A DNA stretch of 64,000 nt from Cherax quadricarinatus. Taxonomy: Eukaryota > Arthropoda > Malacostraca > Decapoda > Parastacidae. Below, in pieces: positions 11,821 to 22,575 of the stretch. Positions within the stretch are counted from its first letter, which is position 1; every line of letters starts with the position of its first letter. The DNA lies in NCBI RefSeq assembly GCF_038502225.1, contig NC_091372.1, forward strand, positions 8,882,024-8,946,023, given 5' to 3'. The notes beneath the pieces are model-generated. The model saw only the letters and a program-made list of their open reading frames with translations. It was not told the origin of the DNA and searched no databases. The position numbers and the translations under genes were made by a program.

Positions 11821-12854
11821 AGCTTTTTGCCCCTTAGGTTTTTCCCTTGGTACCTCGGGAGGGGGATGACGGTTGGCAAATTTTCCCGATCACAATGGGG
11901 TAGTGATATCTGGGGACTTTTTTGGCCAAAAAAGGGTTTTCCCTAATTTTTTTTTTAAGGGTTTTTAAATTCCAAAAATGCCCGGCCACTGGCGGTCATG
12001 ACCTTTTAAAGGGGAAATCTCTCTGCATTGACTTGGGAACAACAAAGATGGAAAAATCAAATCTCATCGGGAATTTAATTTGAATGCGGCTTTCAATATA
12101 CCTTTTATATATTCAAATTTATATGAAAATTTTTCCCCTTTAGATCCCAAATTTTGTTTAGGCGGCATTATGGAAATTCTGAAAAAGGGGGCAATTACGT
12201 TGTAAATTGACAAAGGAGTCCTTCGATTTTCCAAAAACTTAAAGTCGGGAAAAATAAAAGGATGGACGGTAAAAAAACCTGGGCTTTGGTCTGAGCCTAG
12301 TAAAGACATTTATGGTATGGGAGGCGATATTTTCCTTTCACCCCAACAAGTAAACCCCGGTTTGATCCTACTACCTCATTTTGGGGTAGCACCCACGGGT
12401 TTTAATCCCATGGGGTCTCACGAGACTTTTGTCTCATCTGAACTTTCGAGGGCTTCTCCAACTCAAAGGAAAGGGAGGATCTGAAAACTTATACCCATCT
12501 TTGGTGATAAAAGGTCAACCTCGGAAAATGGCCCTTTTCATTACCTATTAGTACGGACCCCAAAAGTGGGGGGAGCTAGTCTGGGGGGGCCAACCTGTAA
12601 ACCCTTTAGCCCTAATGTAACAACGGATTGGGAAAAAGGGTTTTCCCGTACGGCCCCAAGTAACCCTGAAAGTATAGCAGAGGAATGAGTTTTTTTAAGA
12701 TTGGGGAACAGCTTTCAGAAATTCCCTTACATGTGCACCCAAATTTTTAAAATGGTAGATACATTAAGTCCTGTTGTTCCTGAACGGAAAAAGGGTGCCG
12801 GGTCTTTTACAGTCTTTAAAACATTTTCCCTTTTTGGACCTTCTTGAAGGACAA

Positions 12855-12910
12855 TCGGGGTTTATGCCCCTTAACACCCCAAAATGAAAACGGGAAAAAA
12901 GAAGTCTTTT
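12855..12910 (-). pseudogene. Possible gag zinc-knuckle relic
   Basis: Minus-strand codons read FHFGVLRGINPDCP, which fits a damaged CCHC knuckle (C-x2-C-x4-H-x4-C) with the first Cys, second Cys and His altered. It lies upstream of the integrase, where the nucleocapsid part of gag is expected. Protease and capsid could not be identified in 11.9-14.8 kb. Confidence 0.35.
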
Positions 12911-13599
12911 TACTTTCCACTAAAAGGCTTTGATTTCTTGGGGTCTGATAAAACCCTTGCCCCAGGGTTCGACCCCTTTTGGGGTTTTATGGGAAATTGT
13001 AAACCCCCAGCAAAACAGGTAAACAGCCTAAACAATTTCCTCCAGTTTTAAACCCAGGTTACGTTCTCTGATGAATTTTCCGTATCTGAGGGGGAGGACC
13101 CCAAATCGGGAATTGGTCAGAACCATGAAGTCTCAGAAGATTCCAAGCTGTGATAAATTCCTGAACTCTCTATAAAAAATCGAACAAACGAAAAATTGTT
13201 ACCTGTAACTCCCAAAAGTTCGGGCCGGGCTGTAAGGCATCCCCTGAAATCTTTCTGTAAAAATTTAAATTGGTTTTGAAAATGCTTTGGGATTGCCTTT
13301 TTCAGAAAGGTTATAATTACTTTGATATCCTGTGACAAAGTTATTAGATATTAAACAGAAAGAAAATAACTTTCCCCAACCTGGTAGCCCCAGGTGTCAG
13401 CGGGCCTTTACAGGGGGTGGGTTTTTTTAAACCTGATAATGAAATTTTGTTTTCCCCCCACCGGAAGGGGAAAATTGGGTGTTGGAATATGTGCACTGAT
13501 TTTGGTTTGTTCCATTCTCCTTCCTCTAATAGTTGTTGTGTAAGGGTTAACATTCCCCAATTCAAGGCGAGTTTTTTTTGGCCCTCCGATCCTTTTCTC

Positions 13600-14010
13600 T
13601 TTTATTAACTCATGCTCTCTGTCTTTCCCCCGTTCTCTAGTTTTTTCCTCAATTTCCCTCTATCCTTTGCTTTTTCCTAAATTTCCCTTTTAAATTTTAA
13701 AATTTTCCTCACGTATTTAACTTGTTCCTCATTTTCCCCTAGCTTTTTCCCTCACGATCAAGTCTATCCCCTTCTTTTGGTTTTCCCGCTCTCTTTCTGT
13801 TTTTTTCTTGGATTTCTCTCTCAATTCTCTCTCTCCCCTTTTTTCCCCCTGTCTTTAAAGGTTCTCTTTCCCCTTTTTTCTCTTCTTTTTCCCGATTCTT
13901 TCTCTCTCCTTTTCTTCTTCTTTTTCGATTCTCTCTCTCCTTTATTCTCTTCTCTTTCCCTTTCTAGCTGTCTTTCTTCTCTCTCAATTCTCTCTTTTTA
14001 AAGTTTTTGG
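13600..14010. repeat. Polypyrimidine tract
   Basis: About 400 bases are almost entirely C and T on the plus strand, mostly CTCTCTTTTTCCC-like. The long Ser/Phe/Leu frame across it is a composition artefact. It lies inside the LTR element, upstream of the zinc knuckle. Confidence 0.8.
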
Positions 14011-14861
14011 GATCTTAGCACTAATATAAGATTCAAATTTTCCTTTTTCTAATTTCCCAGCATTCACCCAAAACTGGTATTCATCCATACTTGAAAGAAA
14101 AACAAACTAGGGGGGAAATAAAACGGGTATTAAAGAAAACGGAGGGTTCAATTCCTGCCCCGCTCAAATATAAAAAAACCCAGGGGGCTCGACCCCTGCT
14201 TCAATTAAACAATATGTATTAAAAAAACGAAGGGTTCTATAAAAGCCCCGAGCAAACAATGAAATTTGAAAGGGGTCTTGACCACCCAATTTTCCCACCA
14301 ACAAATAAAAGAGTGTCCTAAGGGTTTCCCTTGGAAATAATAAAGGGCTCAATGAAACAAGTTGTCACTGGAAAATCTCAGGCCCCTAAGTCTAACCCCC
14401 TAAAAAAGTGTTTCAAACTCACATGAAAATTGGCAAATTAACTATTATACCCTGCCTGACTTGACACAATAAATTGAGACTAAACAATCCCCAAATTTTT
14501 TAAAAAATCTCCTATTCCTAAGAGAATGATTACTCATGGCTGGGTGGAAAAATTCTGTGGTATGCGGCGTTGAAGTTCAATTTAGATTCGAGATGGGTTG
14601 AATCTTGTTTCCCCAGTAAAGTTGACCCTTTTGGGGATTGCCATTGTGAACTTACTCAGCCCTGTAACAACTAAACAGTATTCCCAAGGTTTGGCTCCTC
14701 CTCAGGAAAATTAATGAAAAAAAAAGAAATAATAAGAAAAACAAACACTTTATTATGTAGAAAATATAAAATGTAAAACACTTAAATAAAAATATTAATC
14801 CTAAATTAAAAAAAAGAAAAAATTTAAAAAATAAAGTAACTTTTTTAACTAATATTATGGG

Positions 14862-15580
14862 TTTCTAGTGTTGGTGACCTTTTTTTTGAAATCATGTGGT
14901 TTTTGATGATGGGGGGCGCAGGTGTTGGGGTTTGCCCACTGGCTGGTTTTTCACAGTGAAAAGGGGGCCCCAGTAGTATCCCATACAGGGAAAACGGGGT
15001 TTTTTACCCCTGCAATGATGTGGGTTTTCGTCCGCAATTTCATACGGGGGCACAGGTCCCAAAACAAATGGGGACGTCTCCAGGACTTAGTCCTCTCCAT
15101 TCTTTCGTTGATTGGCCCGGTGACCCCTCCCTTTTCAAGCTGAAAAGATAGACAGGTTAAACCCCCTGCTTAAATAATCCCTCCATGGCGGGGTACAATA
15201 CTCAAAAAACATGGTGATTATTACAACAGTCAACCTAGAGCAAGACTGGGAAAAGGGCTAAGTTTTTTATTGGTCAAAAGGGGAAGCTTTTCCCAAAAAA
15301 TCCACTAGAATACAAACAGGTTATTACAGTAGTGTTGGGGCTGCAGAATGGGGATTTACTGTTTTACCCAAGGGGGCCCCCCTTTTGGGGGAAGGGGGGG
15401 GGAAGGGATGTGAATTTTACGGCCCTACGTTTTAAAAAAGCCCGGGGAATAAATTTTTCACTTTAGGGGTTGGGGGGAAAAAGGCCCCAAAAAGGGCTTG
15501 GCACCTACCTTTAAATGGGGAGCCGGCAATAAACTATTGTTACTATATTGCTACTCCTATCTATTAACTTTTCCTTCACA
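14862..15580 (-). repeat. 5' LTR of the Gmr1-type element
   Basis: Partner of 8,691-9,400. On the minus strand it starts TGTGAAGGAAAAG at 15,580 and is followed at once on the plus side by the 23-bp satellite. No convincing primer binding site can be read just inside it (14,840-14,861), and the target-site duplication is unclear (CTGG against TTGG). Confidence 0.8.
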
Positions 15581-18250
15581 TTGGACCATGATGATAGTCT
15601 ATTTTGGACCATGATGATAGCCTTTTGGACCCGGAAGGGCTATATTGGACCATGAATCTATTTGGGCCATGATGAAGTTTATTTTGGGCCCGATGAAATT
15701 ATTTGGGAAAAATTATTTTCCCATATTTGGGCCCAAAAAAATCTATAAATTAAAACCCTGTAAAAGTCTATTTGGGAAAAGATGATAACCCATGTTGGGC
15801 CATGATGATATTCTATTTTGGAAACCCTGATGATAGTCTATTTGGGCCATGATGATCCTATTTTGGGTTATCAAATTTTATGTTGGGCCAGATGAAAAAT
15901 CTATTTGGAAAGATAAAAGTTATTTGGACCATGAATTTGTCTATTTTGGGAAAGATATTAAATTTAGACCATGATGATAGCTATGTTGGACCATGTGAAT
16001 AGTCTATATTGGACCATGATTGTTTGGGTTTAAAAATGATAGCCTATTTGGACCATGATGAAATCTATTTTGGGCCATGATAGTCTATTTTGGGCCACAA
16101 TAATTTATGTTGGGCCATGATAATAGTTTTATTTTGGAAACCCCATGATCATCTTATTTGGGAAAAGGTAAAAATTATTTTGGAAACCCTGATAGTCATT
16201 TTGGGCCATGATGATAACCTATGTTGGAAATGATGATAGTTTTATTTTTAAAAACCTGATAAATCTATATTTTGGGCCCCTGATGATAGTCTTTTGAACC
16301 ATTTTAAAATTTTCCCATTTTGGGCCATGATGATAAATCATTTTGGGCCATGATTAAAATCTATTTGGGCCATTTATATTTGTTATTTTGGAAACCCTAT
16401 TATTTCTTATTTGGGAAAAGATGATAGTCTTTTTGGGCCATGATGATGGTCTATGTTGGACCATGATAGCCTTTTTTGGACCATGATGATATTTATATTT
16501 GGACCAAGATGATAGCCTATTTGGACCCCTATTAAAATTTTCATCTGGGGCAACATAGGCCATCATAATCCCAAAAAATATTGGTCTAACAATTTTTCAT
16601 GGTCTTTTGAAACCCCATCCGGTCCCCCCTGTTTTTCATGGGCCCAACCCGGAAAATCATACTTGCATAAACTATGTTTAAACCCTGATAAAACTTGTTG
16701 GGCCATGATATTTGCCTATGTTGGGGCCAAAAAATAGTCTGTTAAAATTCCAAAATTTATTTAGACCAAAGATAGTCTATTTTGGCAAGTAATCTATAAA
16801 AAGGACCCTTTATAGTCTTTTTTGGGCCATATTTATGATGTTGGAACCCTGGTATTTCCCTTTTTTAGGGCCATGATAGTCTATTTTGGACCATGATGAT
16901 ATTATGTTGGGAAAAGATGATAGTCTATTTTGGACCAATGATGTCTATGTTGGAAACCCTGACGATGTCCATATTTTAAACCCCCAAAAGATAATCTATT
17001 TTGGACCCTTTATGATAGTCTGTATTTGGAATTTTTATGATATTATTTTGGGCCATATTTATAGTATATGTTGGACCATGATGATATTCTTTTTGGACCA
17101 TGATAGTCTATGTTTGGACCATGATGATAGTCATTTGGACCAAGATGATAGCCTATGTTTTGGGCCCGGGTGGGGCTATCTCCCTGGGCCCAAACCCCGC
17201 TATCATGGTCCCCCAAAAACTTATCATGTCCCCAAAATCCTTTTCATCATGGTCCTAAATTCCCTGGTCTTTTTTATCATGGTCCAAAAAAGGCTATCAT
17301 CATGGTCAACTTGGGAAAAAAATGGTTCCCAAAATGGGCTATCATCATTTCTGATATAAACTATGTTTTGGGCCCTGATAGTCTATGTTGGACCATGATT
17401 TGCCTTTTTGAACCAAAATCTGGTTTGATTGATTTTGTTTTGGGCCATTTATGATAGTCTATGTTGGACCCCTGATGATAGCCCATGTTGGACCCTGATG
17501 ATAGTCTATGTTGGGGCAATGATAATCTATTTTGGACCCGGGTAGTCTATTTTGGACCATGATGATAGCCTATTTTAGTCATAATAGTCTGTTAGACCAT
17601 GATAGTTTTTTGTTGGACCATGATGATAGCCTATGTTGGACCATGATGATAAAAATATGTTGGACCATGATGATGCTATTTTGGAAAGTGATAAATCTTT
17701 TGGAAATGATAATCTATTTGGACCTGATAATCCATGCTGGACCATGATGATATTTTTTGGGGGTTGATAATCTATGTTGGGCCAAAGATAGTCATGTTGT
17801 ACCATGATAGTCTATTTTGGACCATGATGATAGTCTATTTTGGAATGTTATAGTCTATTTTGGACCATTATTATTTGTCTATTTTGGACCATGATGATAG
17901 TCATGTTTTAAATGATGATAAAAATTTTGTTGGACCTGATGAATCTATGTTGGTTCCCCCAAATTGTAGTCTTTGTTGGACCCTATTATTTTTTTGTTTT
18001 GGGCCAAGATAGCCATTTTGGGCCATGATATTTGTCTATGTTGGACCATGATGATAGTCTATGTTGGAAACCCGGGTAATCTATGATCGACCAAAATTTT
18101 AATCTATGTTGGAACCCTGATAGTCTATGTTGGACCATGATGGCAATCTATTTTGGAAACCCTGATATTCCTTTGTTGGAAACCCTGATGATAGTCTATG
18201 TTTTTAAACCCTATTTATATATTTGTTGGACCAAGTAGTCTATTTGGATA
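15581..18250 (+). repeat. 23-bp satellite, TTGGACCATGATGATAGTCT-type
   Basis: The unit TTGGACCATGATGATAGTCT plus AT(G/T) repeats for about 2.7 kb, or roughly 115 copies. Clean units alternate with units in which ACCATG has become AACCCTG, GGGCCATG or AAAAG. These look like homopolymer-type consensus errors rather than ordinary divergence. Frames across the array are not genes. Confidence 0.9.
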
Positions 18251-20095
18251 TAATGGAATTTCCCGGGGGCCCGCGCCCCGGCCCCGTCTGTGGGCCAGGG
18301 CCCCATGGTGGTCAGGGCCTGATTAAACGAGCTTTACTGCTGGCCGCACGCAACCCGCGTCGAACAACAGCCCGGCTGAGGGACCGACTTTGGGTGCGCC
18401 CGTGCCTGCTTGAAACAACCCGGGGTCTATTGGGAAAACCCCCTTTTATGCCGGGGGCGGGTGATCGGTTTGGGCCTCTGACACTTATTTGTTGTTTTTA
18501 ACCCTGTTAGTGACACCCCCGCTTTTCATTGGGGATGTTGCATCGTCTGCCAGTCTTTTTCTTTCGTTGGTGAGTGATTTTCGTGTGCAAGTTCGGGACT
18601 ATCCCCTAAGATTTTCCAAATGTTAATATAATCCTTTTATCTCTTTTCCCCCATTCCGGGGGTACAGGTTCAGGGAACTAAACGCTCCCAAAAATTGAGG
18701 TGTTTTCTCCCTTAGCGCGCCGTGAAGGTTTCTGTACATTTCTAGGTCGAAATTTCCTGCCTTGAAAGGTGCTGTTAATTTTGCAGCAATATTCCGCCTA
18801 AAAATAGAACAAGCTACCGAAGGTGTCCCCCGGGCTTGGCATCCCAGGTTTTGAAAAGGGTTTTCATTATCCATCCTGACATTTTTTTAGCAGATGCGGT
18901 TTATCAATGTTATAGTCCTTGAAGGTGAGATCCTCCGACACCCGTCACTCCACGTCTTTGCGTTGGTGTTTCGCTCTATTTTGTGGTTGGAATTTGTTTT
19001 ATACTTCGATGAAGTTTTAATTTTTTTTCGTTTTCCTTTTCGGGGTAATTTAAATTTCTCATCACTGAACTTCTTTGTTTTCTGCAGCCCATTTAAATAT
19101 TTGGTTGATGTCCACCTGGAGCCTTGCGGTAATGGAAACACTGTCATGCAAATTCCGGGGGTCATCCCAAAGGAAACCGGGCTGTTTTTTGACATCCTTG
19201 TCTTTTGTCAGATTGAGGATGGGGAACAGGGCAGGGGGAGTTTTCTGGGTTTCCGGAAATTCTCCCGGGGAAACCCTCTCGTTCTGTTCCCCAAAACCTT
19301 CTGACATGAAAAATTTAGCCACCTTTTGCTTTCCCTTTACACCAAATTTTTTATCTTTCTTCCCTTCAAAAATCATTAAAAATTTTTTGAGCCCGAAAAG
19401 GGCCCCCGGGTGAAAACTTTTAATTTTCCCTATGAAAAAGTGGGGTAAACTTCATCGAAAAAAATTAAAAATAAATTGTCTTTCGGGGAAAAGGCTGTTC
19501 ACCATGTACCTCAGACTTTCTTTTTTACAACTACTCCTTTTTTTCTTTTGTTGAAATTTTGTCCCTCTACCAACCCTTTTTTTTCCTTTATCACGCCTTT
19601 TGGGCGCTATTACTCATGGTCACACTTGTCGAAAAACTTTCCCCAAAGTCTTGTATGTTACATCCCCGAATACTGTTTTTCTTCTAGAGCATCCCGGACC
19701 TTGTCATAGTGGTCAGTAGTTTGGGGAAAGGGAGGGGCGGCCCGCTCCAAACCCTTTGCCCTGGGTTGTTAATTGATGGGTATCTAGATGGGTGGTGAAA
19801 CTTTTCTTCTTAGGACCCTTTCAAAGATTTTTTTGATATGGGACGTTAGCGCTATCGGTCTGTGGGTTCTTTGATATTACATTACTGCTTGCCTTTTGGA
19901 GTGGGGCTATGTCTGTGTGTTTGGGACTTTGGGGCGGCCCCCCTGTCCATGTTCCCCCTTCTCCCGGATGTTAAAAAAATATATTTAAAACTTCTTGCAG
20001 TTCTTGTGCTTTTGGGGTTTCCCTGAATCTGGCCCCGGGGCAGAGTGTGGGCCCTTCATTTTTCCCTTTTTTCGGTGTCATTTGGCGTCATTTAA
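18250..20095 (-). mobile_element. LINE family A, degraded inverted copy
   Basis: Read on the minus strand, this follows the fuller LINE-A copy from its 3' stem-loop (18,262-18,320) back to the CCAAATGACTTC block at about 20,090, i.e. fuller-copy positions 35,150 to about 33,490. One example is 19,140-19,200, which matches the complement of 34,170-34,235 base for base except where short runs are replaced by homopolymers. The FADD region lies near 19,160. The copy ends where the 30-bp satellite starts, consistent with 5' truncation. All frames are broken. Confidence 0.85.
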
Positions 20096-20600
20096 AAGTG
20101 GGGGGCCCCCCTCTGGAGCTAACCTGAAGGTCCCCCCTGGTTCTGGGCTTGTCTGGAGGGCCCCGGTCAACTGGGGGGCTTGCCTGGGGGCCAATCTGGT
20201 CTACTGGGCCGGGCCAAAGAAACCCCTGTTCTGGGCTTGCCTGGAGGTCCACCTGGGGCTGGGGCTGCCGAAAGGGCCACCCCGTCTCCACAGCTTGCTG
20301 GGGGTCCACCTGGTCTACTGGAGGGTTGCCCGGGGCCACCTGGTTCTGGAGCTTGCCCGGAGGCCCCCGGTTCTGGAACTTTGGGGGGGACTACCGGTTT
20401 CTGGAACTTGATGAGGGGCCAACTCCACCCGGGCTTGGGGAGATGTCCCACCTGGTTCTGGAACTTGGTGGGGGGCCACCTGGTCTACTGGAACTTGGTA
20501 GGGGACCACCTGGTCTACTGGATCTTGGTGAAGTCCCCCGGGCTACTGGAACATGGTGGGGACCACCTGGTCTCTGGAACATGGTGAGGGGAGGGGGATT
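20096..20600 (+). repeat. 30-bp satellite, block 1
   Basis: The unit GGGGCCACCTGGTCTACTGG plus AACTTGGTGA is repeated with variation (TCTACTGG or TTCTGG, CTTGG or CATGG). Several overlapping frames stay open because the 30-bp period is a multiple of three. None is a gene. Confidence 0.9.
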
Positions 20601-21295
20601 AAAAATCTCCCGGCCTAGGCTTTTTTCAGACCGGGGCCCCCTTTTAGTTCGGGGAAGCGAAGCGACCTTCCCAAAAGGGGGTTGGGGAGGGGGCGGGGTG
20701 AGCCTGTTTAAAAATCCAAAATTTAAAAACATTCTGGATATTTAGATTAAATTTAATGGAAAGTACATCCCAAAACCAAAAACCCTTTACCAACAACCAT
20801 TATAACTATCTTTTTAAATCATATTTTAAAAAATAAACTCAAGACAGCATGTTTCTAGATTTTGGCTATTAAAGTGACATCATGTTCCTTTTATTCAGCA
20901 TAACCACCGACTATTATTCCTTTTAAAAACACTGACCATTATTTTATCATTGCATCATGCATAAGACTATCAAATATATAAACTACAGAAAATTGGGGAG
21001 GAAACTCCCTACTCACCCCTTAGGGAAAAAAACAGCTGTTCTGATGAAAAAAAGGCGTGTTAGTGTTGCCCCTCTATGGTTAGGGTTTTTTATTTTTTTT
21101 TTATTTTATTTTTATTATTTATTTTTGTTTTTGTTAATTTTAAAAAAACCCAAATTTTTCTGTAAACAGGGGGTTTTTGGTAAGGGGCCCATTTCCCCCA
21201 TGTGCCCGTCTTAGACCCCAACCCCGGACCGCAGGGCCCCCCAAAAGCGCGGGGGCCCCAAAGGGAAATGCTAGTTTGCCCTTAGGGAATCCCGG
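20601..21295. other. Non-repeat spacer between satellite blocks
   Basis: A GC-rich edge (20,600-20,710) leads to AT-rich sequence (20,740-21,000), then a T-rich run (21,080-21,150) and a second GC-rich edge. It splits the 30-bp satellite, so it may be an insertion, but I see no terminal repeats, target duplication or domain. Confidence 0.4.
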
Positions 21296-22108
21296 GCCCA
21301 GGGGAGGGGCCACCTGGTTCTGGAACATGGTGAGGGGCCCCCTGGGTCTACTTGGGAAAATTGGTGAGGGTCCCCTGGTCTGAAACTTGGTGGGGGGCCA
21401 CCTGGTCTACTGGAACTTGGTTTATATGTCCCCCTGGTTCTGGAACTTGGTGAGATGTCCCCCTAGTCTACTGGAACGGGGAGGGGCCACCTGGTCTACT
21501 GGAACTTGGGGATGGGACCACCTGGGCTCTGGAACTTGGGGAGATGTCCCCCTGGTCTACTGGATCGGGGATGGGGTCCACCTGGTCTACTGGGCTTGGT
21601 GGGGGCCACCTGGTCTCTGGGCCTTGGGGAAGGGGCCCCCCTGCCCCTGGAACGGGGAGGGGCCCCCCCTCTACTGGGGCGGTGAGGGTCCACCTGGTTC
21701 TGGAACTTGGTGGGGAACCTGGTCTACTGGAGCTTGGGGGGGGGGTCCACCCGGGGCCTGGGGTGGTGGGGAAACCCGGTCTCTGGAACATGGTGGGGTC
21801 CCCTGGTTCTGGAACATGGGGAGGGGACCACCTGGTTCTGGAACTTGGTAGGGGGTCCACCTGGTTCTGGAGCTTGGTGAGGGTCCACCTGTCTACTGGA
21901 ACTTGGTGAGGGTCCACCTGGTCTACTGGAACATGGTGAAGGGCCCCCCCTGGGGCTACTGGAACATGGTGAGGTCCACCTGCCCCTGGAACTTGGTGAG
22001 GGGCCACCTGGTCTACTGGAGCTTGGGGGGGAAACCCGGTCTACTGGAACATGGTGAAAAGGGCCCCCGGTCTACTGGAACATGGTGGGGGTCCCCGCTC
22101 TACTGGCT
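21296..22108 (+). repeat. 30-bp satellite, block 2
   Basis: Same unit as 20,096-20,600, about 27 copies. The last units abut the 5' end of a LINE-B copy. Base quality appears to recover here, since the adjoining LINE frame is clean. Confidence 0.9.
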
Positions 22109-22229
22109 TGCAACACTTGGGTTGGAAACAGTAAATGTATAAAAGGCATTCAGCATGAAGTTATAAATAGACAATAGATCAGGTCAGCAAACAAAGGGGG
22201 ACAGCAGAGGGCAGCAAGGGACTAGCTCC

Positions 22230-22575
22230 CTTAAGGTTTACTATACTAATAGCAGGAGTGTAAGAAATAAGATAGATGAGCTAAGATTAATTGCAAGTGC
22301 AGGAAACATAGATATTATTGCTATAACAGAGACCTGGCTCAATCTGAAAGATAGAGAGATGCCCTCTGAATGTCACATACAAGGCTATAAATTATTCCAC
22401 ACTGACAGGGTCAACAGGAAAGGTGGTGGAGTAGCGATGTATGTCAGAGACAATTTAAATTGTTGTGTTAGACAAGATATTAAATTAGAAGCGTCAGCCA
22501 CTGAATCTGTTTGGTTACAGCTTCTCGAGGGCCGAGAAAAACTAATTTTGGGTGTGATTTACAGGCCCCAAATCT
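22230..22575 (+). pseudogene. LINE-B endonuclease, N-terminal half
   Basis: The frame reads VYYTNSRSVRNKIDEL, then DIIAITETWL, in which the Glu of ITETW is the metal-binding residue of APE-type nucleases. RKGGGVAMYVRDN and LILGVIYRP follow. Near 22,566-22,575 the frame slips: GVIYRP continues as NLDRECSKLLWDEI only in the next frame, consistent with loss of one base in a C/A-rich spot. This frameshift separates it from the long frame that holds the rest of the nuclease. Confidence 0.8.

Larger units (their letters stand above)
8691..15580 (-). mobile_element. Ty3-like LTR retrotransposon with Gmr1-type domain order
   Basis: Two direct repeats of about 710 bp (8,691-9,400 and 14,862-15,580) flank about 5.5 kb of internal sequence whose similarities all read on the minus strand. 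On that strand the LTRs begin TGTGAAGG (5' LTR) or TGTAGGGG (3' LTR) and end in CA. A purine-rich tract (GGATGGGGGGG at about 9,401-9,411, minus) sits just upstream of the 3' LTR, where a polypurine tract is expected. Domain order along the minus strand is zinc knuckle (about 12.9 kb), integrase (11.8-10.95 kb), reverse transcriptase (10.86-9.9 kb), RNase H (9.8-9.45 kb). Integrase before reverse transcriptase is typical of Gmr1-type Ty3 elements. No reading frame is intact. Confidence 0.8.

Noticed and set aside
13777..14001. Ser/Phe/Leu-rich membrane-like peptide
   Set aside because: Composition artefact of a polypyrimidine tract inside the LTR element.
15581..18250. LTR target-site duplication at the satellite junction
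   Set aside because: The flanks CTGG and TTGG do not match well enough in this corrupted sequence to call a duplication.
20096..22142. Gly/Pro/Trp-rich frames such as those at 20,149 and 21,387
   Set aside because: They follow the 30-bp satellite period in a low-quality stretch.
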